This document shows positions 42,301-51,721 of a stretch of DNA of 64,000 bases, piece after piece. Position 1 is the first letter of the stretch, and each line of letters opens with the position of its first letter. The notes under the pieces were generated by a model that saw nothing but the letters and a program-made list of their open reading frames with translations, had not been told where the DNA came from and searched no databases. The position numbers and the translations under genes are program-made. Source of the stretch: Vicinamibacteria bacterium (GTDB taxonomy: Bacteria > Acidobacteriota > Vicinamibacteria > Vicinamibacterales > UBA8438); assembly GCA_022820825.1 (NCBI GenBank), contig JAJEEU010000009.1, positions 1-64,000 on the forward strand, read 5' to 3'.

Positions 42301-42523
42301 GCTGGAGCGCAGCGTCGACGCGGCGTTCCTGCAGCCCATGGCCGTCTCGCTCGCGTTCGGGGTGGTCTTCGCCACCTTCATCACGCTGATGCTGGTGCCG
42401 ACGGCCTACCTCATCGTCGAGGACATCCGGCGCCTGGCGCGGAAGCTCGCATTCCGCCGCAGCGAACCCGAGACCGGCGAGGCCCCGCCACTTGGACCCG
42501 AGGCGGCCGCCTCCGAAACCTAA
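39326..42523 (+). CDS. RND-family efflux pump, inner-membrane transporter
   Basis: 1065 residues, AcrB-like architecture with 12 membrane helices and two large periplasmic loops. It has 'VAANLLMAFLVCAGVLAAFNLTSDIFPEI' at the N-terminus, 'ILVLGIVVDDAIIVGENVYAHQEEHGEG' for TM4 with the paired acidic residues of proton translocation, and 'GLVALSGVVVNDSLVMVTFINRKREQ' in the second half. The sequence resembles the HAE1/multidrug or heavy-metal-type pumps that export hydrophobic compounds. It is powered by the proton gradient and joined to the adaptor and outer-membrane factor of this operon. It ends 3 bases from the convergent TlpA gene. Confidence 0.93.
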   Translation: MNGSIGWFARNSVAANLLMAFLVCAGVLAAFNLTSDIFPEITLDRVQIEVPYLGAAPEEVEEAVNVRIEEAIQGIDGIKQIISTADEGMGNVLVEVELGADVRRVLDDIKTRVDAIDTFPEETEKPIVRELIARNQVIDLAISGSADEFALKAAADRVRDDLAAIPTISLVEITSARPYEISIEVSETALRRHGLTFDQVADAVRRSSLDLPGGSVRSESGEILLRTIGQAYRGDEYSSLVLLTRADGTRLELGEVATVVDGFAETDQFALFDGDPTVLVSVFRTGDQSALEIAAAVHEYVDRTRPGLPAGISLTVWQDQSTILQARLGTMFRNGLTGFVLVFLVLALFLELRLAFWVSLGIPISFLGAIMLLPGADVTVNVISLFAFILVLGIVVDDAIIVGENVYAHQEEHGEGLRGSIEGGREIATPVVFAVLTTVAAFMPLMFVPGLMGKVFRVIPLVVIPCLLFSLVESLWILPAHLSHIPKRRRDGPLRRLQQRFANGLKLFIRRVYRPVLELGLQWRYTTAAVGVSTLIVTGGMVLGGWANFHFFPNIEADFMAASITMPQGTPVTETAAAVRKLEIGADRVRRELVEETGEDYFRHTFTAVGDQPMAAREGGPMAGMISATAAHLGEVAVELLPSQARALSSEQVVNRWREATGAIPEAVDVSFNASIMAPGDDIDVMLVGPDMDRLRAAATDVKAELAGYTGVYSIADSFRAGKREMKLGIKPAAETLGLTLGDLGRQVRQAFYGEEAQRIQRGRDDIRVMVRYPLEDRRSLGDLENMRIRTPDGGEVPFGQVAEVDPGRGFASIKRVDRNRAVNVTASVDENVTTSGTVLADLQNRVLPEVLARHPGVRYVFEGVQAEQVDAVGGLQSGFLIALLAIFALLAVPLKSYLQPLIIMGAIPFGLVGAVWGHMVLGLNVSFMSMFGLVALSGVVVNDSLVMVTFINRKREQHADLNTAIREAGVARFRPILLTSLTTFFGLLPLMLERSVDAAFLQPMAVSLAFGVVFATFITLMLVPTAYLIVEDIRRLARKLAFRRSEPETGEAPPLGPEAAASET

Positions 42524-42526
42524 GGC

Positions 42527-43360
42527 TTAGTCGGAACCGACTATCTCGGCGACCACCCGCTCGGCGAGCGGCGGGCTGATGCCGCAGGAGGAATCGTTGA
42601 TGCGGCACTGCGCCAGCGTCAGCGCGCAGCCGCACGGGCAGCCGTCCTCGTTCAGCCGCTGCAGCACGCGCTCCTTCTGATCGGGCGTCAGCTCCGACAG
42701 GTCCAGCCCGGGGATGCTGGTGGCGTGCGCCGCGTTGACGAGGCGCGTGGTGTTGTTCTCCTCGATCAGCTCGACGCTGACCGTCGTCGGGAGCGCGGTG
42801 AGGTGGCGGACCTCCTGCTCGAATACGTTGGGGCTGATCAACCCCACGTGCGTCTGCACGATGCTCCCGCCCGGATCGACGATGAAGGACGTCGGAAGCG
42901 CGAACACGCCGGGGAACTCCCGGTAGAGATCCTCCGTCGCCATCACGATCGGATAGTTGACCCCCATCCGCTCGGCGAACGCCGCGACGTCCGCCGGATC
43001 GCCCTCGTCCGTCGAGACGCCGACCACCTGCAGGTGGTCCGGGTAGCGCTCCTGCAACTGGATCAGGTGCGGGATCTCCTCGCGGCACGGCCCGCACCAG
43101 GTGGCCCAGAAGTTCACCAGCGCCACCTTCCCCTGCCAGTCGGCGGTCGACATGCTCCGGCCGTCGAGCGCCTCCATCGCGACCTCGTTGACGGGCAGCG
43201 GCTCGCGCAGCAGCTCGATGGTCAGATCGGCTGGCGACTCGAACACCGGCTCGGGCGCCGGCACGGGCTCTTCCACCGGCTGCGCGCACCCGGCCAGCAC
43301 GGTCGCGGCAAGTACAGCGGCCCACGGCAACGCCCGTACGGAAGACATGCGCATCGTCAT
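42527..43360 (-). CDS. TlpA-like thiol-disulfide lipoprotein with Cys-rich tail
   Basis: About 277 residues from the ATG at 43360 (the frame is open further upstream; ATGs at 43384 and 43348 are alternatives). The lipobox 'TVLAGC' makes it an exported lipoprotein. The thioredoxin fold has 'LVNFWATWCGPCREEIPHL' (Cys89, Cys92) and the cis-Pro region 'LPTSFIVDPGGSIV'. After the fold ends near 190 there is an extra segment finishing 'RLNEDGCPCGCALTLAQCRI' and 'NDSSCGIS', with five closely spaced cysteines that could bind metal or exchange disulfides. TACAAT near 43382-43387 may be its -10 box. Confidence 0.85.
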   Translation of the reverse strand: MTMRMSSVRALPWAAVLAATVLAGCAQPVEEPVPAPEPVFESPADLTIELLREPLPVNEVAMEALDGRSMSTADWQGKVALVNFWATWCGPCREEIPHLIQLQERYPDHLQVVGVSTDEGDPADVAAFAERMGVNYPIVMATEDLYREFPGVFALPTSFIVDPGGSIVQTHVGLISPNVFEQEVRHLTALPTTVSVELIEENNTTRLVNAAHATSIPGLDLSELTPDQKERVLQRLNEDGCPCGCALTLAQCRINDSSCGISPPLAERVVAEIVGSD

Positions 43361-43433
43361 ACCCGCTTTCGTGAAGATCCCCATTGTACCGCCAGTTGTC
43401 CCGCTGCGCGCACCGGCCGTCATTGCGGCTACG

Positions 43434-44807
43434 CTAGCGGTAGCCGAGCTGGACGGCGATGACGAGCGCGACGACGGCCACCGCGTTCAGCTTGAGCTGG
43501 AGCGGCAGGATGAACCGGACCCAGGTCGCATATGGAATCCGGGCCAGTCCCAGGATGCCCATCAGCACGGCGTTGGTCGGCGCGATCATGTTGGTGAACC
43601 CGTCGCCGAACTGGTAGGCGAGCACCGCCGTCTGGCGCGTCACCCCGGTCAGATCGGCGAGCGGCGCCATGATCGGCATGGTGACGAACGCCTGCCCCGA
43701 GCCGGACGGGATGAGGAAGTTGAAGACGGTCTGCACCACCAGCATCCCCACCGCGGCGGCATGCGCCGGCAGCGCCGCGAGCGGCTCGGCCAGGCCCTGG
43801 ATGACAGTGTCGATGACGCGCGCGTCCGACAGCACCACCTGAATTGTGCGTGCGAAGCCGATGAGCAGCGCGGTGGTCGTCATGGCCGCCGCGCCGGCCA
43901 GAAACGCGCGCGCCGCCGCGTTCGGCCCCAGCCCTCCGGCCAGCGCGGCCAGCAGTCCCATCGCCAGGAACACGGCCGACAGCTCGGTCAGGTACCAGCC
44001 GTAGGCGGCGATGCCGTAGACGAACGCCGCAACGCCGGCGACGAAGACGGCCGCCACCAGCAGCCGCCCGCGCGTCATCTCCACGCCGGCCGGCAGCTCG
44101 TATCCGCTCGAGTAGTCGACGCCGGCCACCAGGCTCGCGGCCGGCTCCCCGCGCACCCGCACGGCGTAGCGCAGCACGTGCTGCACGCCGACCGCCGCGC
44201 AGACGAGCAGCAGCAGCCAGCGCACGGCCTGGCCGGACGTCAGCGGCAGGCCGGCAATGTCCTGTGCGATCAGCACCGTGAACGGATTGAGCGCCGCGCA
44301 GGCGTAGCCGACGCCGGCGCCGACGTACAGGATGCCGACCGCCACCACCGCGTCCATGCGCAGCGCGAGGCAGAGCGTGACCAGGACCGGCACGAACGCC
44401 ACGTACTCCTCGGCCATGCCCACCGTGGAGGATCCCAGCGCGAACAGCAGCACCATGCCGCCGATGAGCAGGGCCGGGCGGGACGCCAGGCGGCGCAGGG
44501 CGGCTCCGATCAGCGCGTCGACCGCGCCGGTGGCGCGCACGACGGCGAGCACCCCGCCGGCGATGAAGACGAAGAAGATGATGTCCTGGGCGGCCGCCAG
44601 GCCGGCCGGGATGGCGGTCAGGAACGCCAGCGGCGGCAGCGGGTCGGCCTCGACCGGATGGTAGGTGCCGCGTACTACCTGGCGCCCGTCGCGCTCGAAC
44701 TCGCCGGCCGGCAGGAAGTACGTGGCGAGCTGCGCGAGCACGATCAGCAGCAGCAGCAGCACCAGCGCGTCCGGCATCCGCCAGTCGCGCTTTCGAGATC
44801 GGCTCAT
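43434..44807 (-). CDS. YfcC-family membrane transporter (C4-dicarboxylate/arginine-ornithine type)
   Basis: About 457 residues (ATG at 44807; a GTG two codons earlier is possible). There are roughly 11-12 hydrophobic segments. Family motifs are 'TYFLPAGEFERDGRQVV', 'DIIFFVFIAGGVLAVVRATGAVDALI', 'ALGSSTVGMAEEYVAFVPVL' and 'NFLIPSGSGQAFVTMPIMAPLADL' with 'QFGDGFTNMIAPTNAVLMGIL', the paired Ser/Pro-rich loops of DcuC/YfcC carriers. Substrate cannot be told from sequence. It starts 13 bases after the oxidoreductase gene on the same strand. Confidence 0.87.
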   Translation of the reverse strand: MSRSRKRDWRMPDALVLLLLLIVLAQLATYFLPAGEFERDGRQVVRGTYHPVEADPLPPLAFLTAIPAGLAAAQDIIFFVFIAGGVLAVVRATGAVDALIGAALRRLASRPALLIGGMVLLFALGSSTVGMAEEYVAFVPVLVTLCLALRMDAVVAVGILYVGAGVGYACAALNPFTVLIAQDIAGLPLTSGQAVRWLLLLVCAAVGVQHVLRYAVRVRGEPAASLVAGVDYSSGYELPAGVEMTRGRLLVAAVFVAGVAAFVYGIAAYGWYLTELSAVFLAMGLLAALAGGLGPNAAARAFLAGAAAMTTTALLIGFARTIQVVLSDARVIDTVIQGLAEPLAALPAHAAAVGMLVVQTVFNFLIPSGSGQAFVTMPIMAPLADLTGVTRQTAVLAYQFGDGFTNMIAPTNAVLMGILGLARIPYATWVRFILPLQLKLNAVAVVALVIAVQLGYR

Positions 44808-44820
44808 CGCCACAGGCTGC

Positions 44821-45867
44821 TCAGCGCGTGGGGTCGTCCGACACCCGCACCAGCAGCTTGCCGAAATTCTTGCCCCGCAGCAGGCCCTGGAAGGCCGGCA
44901 CCGCCTGTTCCAGACCCTCGACGATGTCTTCCTTGTAGGCCAGCTCGCCGCTGCGTATCCATGCGCCGACGTCGCGCAGGAAGTCGCCTTCGCGATCGGC
45001 GTGGTCGAAGACGATGAAACCGCGGATGGTGAGCCGGCGCACCAGCGTCAGCCCCATCACCCGCGGCACGAGATTGGGACCGGCCGGCGGCTCCGTCTGG
45101 TTGTAGTTCGCGATGCGGCCGCAGATCGGAATGCGCGCGTACGTATTGAGCAGCGGCAGGACCGCGTCGAACACCGCGCCGCCGACGTTCTCGAAGTAGA
45201 CGTCGATACCGTCCGGACAGGCCGCCTTCAGCGCGTCCGGAAACGCCTCGTCGAAACGGCTGATGCAGGCGTCGAAGCCGAGCTCGCGCGTCACGTAGTC
45301 GCACTTCTCCCGGGCGCCCGCCACGCCGACCACGCGGCAGCCCTTGATGCGGGCGATCTGCCCCACGACCGCCCCGACGGCGCCGGACGCGGCCGACACC
45401 ACGACCGTCTCACCGGGCTGCGGCTGTCCGATGTCCAGCAGGCCGACGTACGCCGTATGCCCCGGCATGCCGAGCACGCCGACCGCCGTCGAGATGGGCG
45501 CGGCGGCGGGATCCAGCTTCCGCACGCCCGTCCCGTCGGACAGCCCGTACTCCTGCCAGCCGTTGCCGCACACGATGAAGTCGCCCGGACCGTAGCCGTC
45601 GAGCTGCGATTCGACCACCTGGGCCACGGTGCCGCCGACCATCACGCCGCCGATGTCGACCGTCGGCGCGTAGCCGATGCTCCGGTTCATGCGGCCGCGC
45701 ATGTAGGGGTCCAGCGACAGGTAGATGGTGCGGCTCAGCAACTGGCCGGGGCCGGGGCGCGGCACGGGCGCTTCGACCAGCGTGAAGTCCGCGGCCCTGG
45801 GCGCCCCCGTCGGGCGCGCGGCCAGGGTGATGCTGCGGTTGAGACTCGTCGCGGAAAGGTCCGTCAT
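44821..45867 (-). CDS. NADPH-dependent zinc-free MDR oxidoreductase (CurA/PTGR-like)
   Basis: 348 residues of the medium-chain reductase family without zinc ligands. The N-terminal block 'LSRTIYLSLDPYMRGRMN' and 'GGTVAQVVESQLDGYGPGDFIVCGNGWQEY' are typical of leukotriene-B4-dehydrogenase/CurA-like enzymes. The Rossmann segment is 'ETVVVSAASGAVGAVVGQIARIKGCRVVGVAG', followed by 'DGIDVYFENVGGAVFDAVLPLL'. They reduce alpha,beta-unsaturated carbonyls with NADPH in the cytosol. The promoter region is shared with the divergent DinB-fold gene. Confidence 0.92.
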   Translation of the reverse strand: MTDLSATSLNRSITLAARPTGAPRAADFTLVEAPVPRPGPGQLLSRTIYLSLDPYMRGRMNRSIGYAPTVDIGGVMVGGTVAQVVESQLDGYGPGDFIVCGNGWQEYGLSDGTGVRKLDPAAAPISTAVGVLGMPGHTAYVGLLDIGQPQPGETVVVSAASGAVGAVVGQIARIKGCRVVGVAGAREKCDYVTRELGFDACISRFDEAFPDALKAACPDGIDVYFENVGGAVFDAVLPLLNTYARIPICGRIANYNQTEPPAGPNLVPRVMGLTLVRRLTIRGFIVFDHADREGDFLRDVGAWIRSGELAYKEDIVEGLEQAVPAFQGLLRGKNFGKLLVRVSDDPTR

Positions 45868-45877
45868 GGCGCTGTCA

Positions 45878-45884
45878 GTATAAT
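45878..45884. promoter_or_regulatory. Overlapping divergent -10 boxes (TATAAT / TATACT)
   Basis: AGTATAAT gives TATAAT on the plus strand (45879-45884), 6 bases before the ATG at 45891, and TATACT on the minus strand (45878-45883), 10 bases before the ATG at 45867. Both genes thus share one symmetric core and lack room for ribosome-binding leaders. Confidence 0.6.
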
Positions 45885-45890
45885 TCGCCC

Positions 45891-46382
45891 ATGATTCAGC
45901 ACGTCACCTACGTGTACCGCTTCAACCTCGGGATGGCGGAGCGCCTGGTGGCCGACCTGACGCCCGCGCAGATGGTCCTGCAGCCGTCCGGGGTGGTCAA
46001 TCATCCGGCCTGGACGCTCGGCCACCTCGTCATGTCGGCAAACGGCCTGGCCGGGCTCCTCGAGCTCCCATCGCAGGCCCCGGAGGGCTGGGACCGCATC
46101 TTCGCCACCGGTGGGATCCCGTCCGGCGACGCGGCCGACTACCCGGCCAGGGAAGAGCTGCTCGCGGCTCTGGCCGCGCAGCACGAGCGCAACACCGCGG
46201 CCGTGCTGCAGGCCGATCCGGCCTGGTTCGCCAAGCCCCACCCGGACGAGCGGATTCGCAAGTACTTTCCGACTGTGGGCGACGTGGTGACGTTCCTGAT
46301 GACGTCCCACGAGACCTCCCACCTGGGGCAGATTTCGGCCTGGCGCCGCGCTGCGGACATCGGGCCGCCCGCAGGCCGCTAG
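45891..46382 (+). CDS. DinB-fold (DinB_2) putative metal-dependent enzyme
   Basis: 163 residues with the four-helix DinB/YfiT bundle pattern. The metal-binding histidines appear in 'NHPAWTLGHLVMSANG' (first His pair region) and 'TSHETSHLGQISAWRRA' (HxxxH-type). Such proteins can act as thiol transferases, including bacillithiol S-transferases, which is notable because bshA is in the window. The specific activity is not determined here. The start is predicted leaderless from the TATAAT box. Confidence 0.82.
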   Translation: MIQHVTYVYRFNLGMAERLVADLTPAQMVLQPSGVVNHPAWTLGHLVMSANGLAGLLELPSQAPEGWDRIFATGGIPSGDAADYPAREELLAALAAQHERNTAAVLQADPAWFAKPHPDERIRKYFPTVGDVVTFLMTSHETSHLGQISAWRRAADIGPPAGR

Positions 46383-46410
46383 GCGGTTCGGGGCGCCGCG
46401 CCGGCGGGCG

Positions 46411-48125
<1,715 letters not shown>

Positions 48126-48129
<4 letters not shown>

Positions 48130-49709
48130 GCTTCCAACGCCTCGCTTCTCCGCAACGCTTCCAATGCCCGGTCGATGCGCGCCAGGCACGCGTCCCGACC
48201 CAGAATCTCCAACCCGTCGAACAGCCCGAAGCCGACCGCCTTGCCCGTCACGGCCACGCGCACGGCATGGATGATGCGGCCGATCGGCACGTCCTCGGCC
48301 TCGACGAAGCGGTGCATGGCGCCGTCGAGCGCCTCCGCGTCGTACGGCTCGACCGTCTCGAGCGCCGCGCGGAAACGGGTCAGTCGCGCCGCTGCGCCGT
48401 CCGCCGCGATCCGCTTGCGGAACGCCTTCTCATCGTACGGAAAACCGTCGTCCGGCTGAAAGAACTCGGCGTAGCCCACGATGTCGCCGGCCACCTTGAT
48501 CCGCTCGCCGGCCGCGGCCACGACGCGCGCCACGCGGCGCAGATCCTCCTCCGAGGGCGCCGCCGGCAACAGGCCGCGCCGCTGCAGGAACGGCACGACG
48601 GCCGCCACCTTGTCCGCCGCCGGCAGCCGCTGCATGTAGCGCTCCTCGAACGCCAGCAGCTTCGGCGCGTCGAAGCTGGCCGCCGAGCGGTTGACGCGGT
48701 CGAGCGAGAAGCGCTCGATCATCTCGGCGACCGTGAACATCTCGGTGCGGTCGTCGAGCGACCAGCCGAGCAGCAGCAGGTAGTTGAGCAGCGCCTCCGG
48801 CCGGTAGCCCACGGCGCGGTAGAACTCCACCAGCAGCGGGTTGCACTCCGCCTCCGGCGGAGCCGCGCCGAGGGCGGCCAGGATCCCCGCCCCGTGCTCG
48901 TGCAGCTTCCTGAAGTCCGGGTGCTGCAGATACCGGCCCACCTTCCGTTTGCTGAGTTTCTCCGCGCTGCCGGGCTCGGCCACGTACGGCAGGTGCGCGT
49001 ACGCCGGCACGTCGTAGCCGAGCGCGCGTGCGATGAAGACCTGGCGCGGCGTGTTCGACAGGTGCTCGACGGCGCGGATCACGTGGGTGATGCCGAAATC
49101 GTGGTCGTCCACCGCGCTCGCCAGGTGGTAGAGGCAGGTCCCGTCGGCCCGCTGCACGACGTGGTCCTGCTCCAGCACCCAGTCGAACTCCACGGGTCCC
49201 CGCACCTGGTCGTTGAAGGCGCACACCCCCTCGCGCGGCATCTTCAGGCGCACCACCGCGCGCCGGCCCTCCGCTTCGAACGCCTGCTGCTCGGCCGGCG
49301 TTGCCGCCATCCAGCGGCGGCTGTAGATGAAGCGCCGCTTGTCGCGCTGGGCCGCTTCGCGCTCCGCCTGGATCTCGGCGGTGGTCGCATAGTCGCGGTA
49401 GGCGTGCCCGCCGGCCAGCAGCCGCTCGACCGCCGCCGCGTGTCGCGCCTGCCGCTGCGACTGGAAGTACGGCGCGTGCGGGCCGCCCACCTCGGGCCCC
49501 TCGTCCCAGTCGAGCCCAAGCCAGCGGAACCCGTCGAGGATCGGCTGCAGCGCCTCGCTCACGTTGCGCTGCCGGTCGGTGTCGTCGATGCGCAGGATGA
49601 AGCTCCCGCCGTGCCGGCGCGCGAACAGCCAGTTGAACAGGGCGGTCCGCACCCCGCCGATGTGCAGGTAGCCGGTGGGGCTCGGGGCGAACCGCGTGCG
49701 GACCGTCAC
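48126..49709 (-). CDS. gltX: Glutamyl-tRNA synthetase
   Basis: About 527 residues from the GTG at 49709, preceded by GGGGGG and giving the standard N-terminus '[31 protein letters not shown]'. An in-frame ATG at 49745 would add 12 residues but overlaps the divergent gene's start. Motifs are '[10 protein letters not shown]', the ATP-site '[20 protein letters not shown]' (KMSKS variant KLSKR), and C-terminal helical anticodon-binding domains. It is slightly longer than the usual 470-490 residues. It heads the gltX-glnS unit. Confidence 0.94.
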
Positions 49710-49732
49710 GCCACCCCCCGAGCGATATCCAC

Positions 49733-49738
49733 TATCAT
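49733..49738 (+). promoter_or_regulatory. Predicted -10 box (TATCAT) of the hydrolase gene
   Basis: TATCAT is followed by 5 bases and the ATG at 49744, again leaving no room for a ribosome site. The divergent gltX start lies 35 bases to the left. Confidence 0.45.
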
Positions 49739-49743
49739 CGGGC

Positions 49744-50448
49744 ATGAAGCTTACCCCCATCCTGGCGCTGCTTGCGATGTCGACCACCGCGTTCGCCCAG
49801 TCGGGCGGGCGGCCGCAGATCTCGGCCGCCTCCATCGACGTGCCGGGGCACGGGCCGATGGTCTACACCATCGCCGTACCCCGCGACCTGCGGGACGGCG
49901 AGCCGCGCCCGCTGGTGCTCGCGCTCCATCCCGGCGGCGGCAGCCGCGGCGGGCCGTTCCTGCAGCAGATCGTGGCGCCCGCGCTTCGCGACTGGGGCGC
50001 GATCATCGTGGCGCCGGACTCGCCGAACCGGCGCTGGTCCGTGCCGTCGGCCGAGGAATCGGTGCTGTATCTGCTCGACGACGTGCTGGAGAAGTACGAC
50101 ATCGACCGCGAGCGGATGCTGGTGACCGGCTTCAGCATGGGCGGGGCCGGCACGTGGTTCATGGCCACGCATCATCCGGAGCGCTTCACCGGCGCCATCC
50201 CGATCGCCAGCGCGCCGCGCGACAATCCGCTCGACCGTATCGGCCCCATGCCGGTGCACGTGATCCACAGCCGCGACGACGAGCTGGTGCCGATCGGGCC
50301 GGCGCGGGCCGCGGCCGACACGCTTGCGCAGCGCGGGCAGCCTACGGAGTTCACGGAGCTGTCGGGAGTCGGCCACTACACCATGGGCGGGTACGTCCAG
50401 GCGCTGCGGGAGGCCGGAGCCTGGATGCGGCAGCAGTGGGACCGCTGA
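49744..50448 (+). CDS. Secreted alpha/beta hydrolase (esterase-like)
   Basis: 234 residues with a signal peptide (MKLTPILALLAMSTTAFAQ). The fold is of the carboxylesterase/phospholipase-D-like LpqC/PHB-depolymerase group: oxyanion-side 'PLVLALHPGGGSRGGPF', nucleophile 'VTGFSMGGAGTWFMATHHPERF' (Ser in GFSMGG), acid in 'HVIHSRDDELVPIG' and His in 'SGVGHYTMGGY'. It probably hydrolyses an ester outside the cytoplasm; substrate unknown. It is followed by yqgE after 2 bases. Confidence 0.87.
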   Translation: MKLTPILALLAMSTTAFAQSGGRPQISAASIDVPGHGPMVYTIAVPRDLRDGEPRPLVLALHPGGGSRGGPFLQQIVAPALRDWGAIIVAPDSPNRRWSVPSAEESVLYLLDDVLEKYDIDRERMLVTGFSMGGAGTWFMATHHPERFTGAIPIASAPRDNPLDRIGPMPVHVIHSRDDELVPIGPARAAADTLAQRGQPTEFTELSGVGHYTMGGYVQALREAGAWMRQQWDR

Positions 50449-50450
50449 AG

Positions 50451-51023
50451 ATGGATGCCAACGGGGAAACGGCGCCCGCCCTCGCTCCCTCGCTGCTGGT
50501 CTCGATGCCGCAGTTGCACGACCCGAACTTCGAGCGCAGCGTCATCCTGCTCTGCGAGCACGGCGAGCACGGCGCCTTCGGTCTCGTCCTCAACCGGCGC
50601 ACCAGCACGCCCGCCTCGTCCGTCGTACGGCTGTCGCCGCCGCTCTCGGCCGACTGCGGACTGGAGCTCTGGATCGGCGGACCGGTGGAGCCGGACCGCG
50701 GCTGGATCCTGACCGGCTCTCAGCCCCAGGACATCGAAGCCATCCGCGTGTGCGACGGGATCTTCCTGTCGACGTCTCCGGTGCTGCTGCGCCGCCTGAT
50801 CGAGGGACCGCTGCAACCGCGCACGCGGCTGCTCACCGGCTACGCCGGCTGGGGCGCCGGCCAGCTCGACGCCGAGCTGGCCGCCTCGGCCTGGCTGCAC
50901 TCCGACGTCGACCTCGACATCGTGTTCGACACGCGCGCGGACGACATGTGGGAGGCGGTCATCCGCCGCATGGGCGCCGACCCGACGCTGCTCCAGGCGG
51001 GCGGCGGCGGCGTGGTGCACTAG
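50451..51023 (+). CDS. YqgE/AlgH family protein
   Basis: 190 residues matching YqgE (UPF0301/AlgH) from the start: 'APSLLVSMPQLHDPNFERSVILLCEHGEHGAFGLVLNR', then 'LWIGGPVEPDRGWIL', 'FLSTSPVLLRRLIEG' and 'LLTGYAGWGAGQLDAELAASAWL'. Biochemical function is unknown; members are cytosolic. The ATG at 50451 is 2 bases beyond the hydrolase stop. It ends 12 bases before the convergent methyltransferase. Confidence 0.93.
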   Translation: MDANGETAPALAPSLLVSMPQLHDPNFERSVILLCEHGEHGAFGLVLNRRTSTPASSVVRLSPPLSADCGLELWIGGPVEPDRGWILTGSQPQDIEAIRVCDGIFLSTSPVLLRRLIEGPLQPRTRLLTGYAGWGAGQLDAELAASAWLHSDVDLDIVFDTRADDMWEAVIRRMGADPTLLQAGGGGVVH

Positions 51024-51035
51024 GCGGGACGGGCG

Positions 51036-51689
51036 TCATGCACTCGCCGTCCGGCGGCGGCACAACAGCATGGTCCAGGGCAGCGGCGCGCACTGATCGA
51101 CGATGTCGAATCCGGGCAGCCCGGCCGCGACGAAACGGACGAAACCCCGCCGCGACCAGTGCTGCACGTGGCCGGGAGTATTTCCCAGGTCGCGCAGGTA
51201 GGCCCCGCGCAGCACGTTCAGGGTGCGCCACAGCGGTTCGCGCGGCACGCTGAGGATCAGGTGGCGCCCGGCGACCGCCGCCAGCCGGGCCAGCGCGGCG
51301 CGCGGGTCCTGCAGGTGCTCCAGCACCTCGCAGCAGACGACCAGGTCCGCGTGGTCGTCGGCTTCCGACAGGTCGTACACGCTCCGCACGGCGAACATCC
51401 CGGGATCCAGGCCCGCACCGCGCGCGTTCGCGCGGGCGAGGTCGATGACGGTGGCCGCGAAATCCGTGCCGCGGTACGGCACGCCGCGCCGCGCCCAGCG
51501 CAGCGCCCAGTACCCCTCGCCGCAGCCCACCTCATGTATGGACGCCGGCGCGGCGCGGTCGACGTAGCGCTCCAGGCGATCGGTGAAGCCGCGCATGATG
51601 CGCCGCACCACCGGATTGGCCGAGCCGTACTTGTCCCAGGCATTGCCGCAGACGATGCCGCCTTCGGTCCGGCCGCCGGATATCTGCAT
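51036..51689 (-). CDS. Class I SAM-dependent methyltransferase
   Basis: 217 residues. The SAM-binding motif I is 'SIHEVGCGEGYWALRWARRG', followed by an acidic end of strand 2 ('YRGTDFAATVIDLARANAR'), and 'ADLVVCCEVLEHLQDPRAALARLAAVAGRHLILSVPREPLWR', the typical motif of UbiE/methyltransferase-11-like enzymes. It is the last gene of the glycan-type operon and probably methylates a sugar or lipid head group (inference). The ATG at 51689 has only a weak upstream site. Confidence 0.82.
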   Translation of the reverse strand: MQISGGRTEGGIVCGNAWDKYGSANPVVRRIMRGFTDRLERYVDRAAPASIHEVGCGEGYWALRWARRGVPYRGTDFAATVIDLARANARGAGLDPGMFAVRSVYDLSEADDHADLVVCCEVLEHLQDPRAALARLAAVAGRHLILSVPREPLWRTLNVLRGAYLRDLGNTPGHVQHWSRRGFVRFVAAGLPGFDIVDQCAPLPWTMLLCRRRTASA

Positions 51690-51721
51690 CGCTCGCTCGG
51701 CCCGGGCGGCGGATCGGGGCG

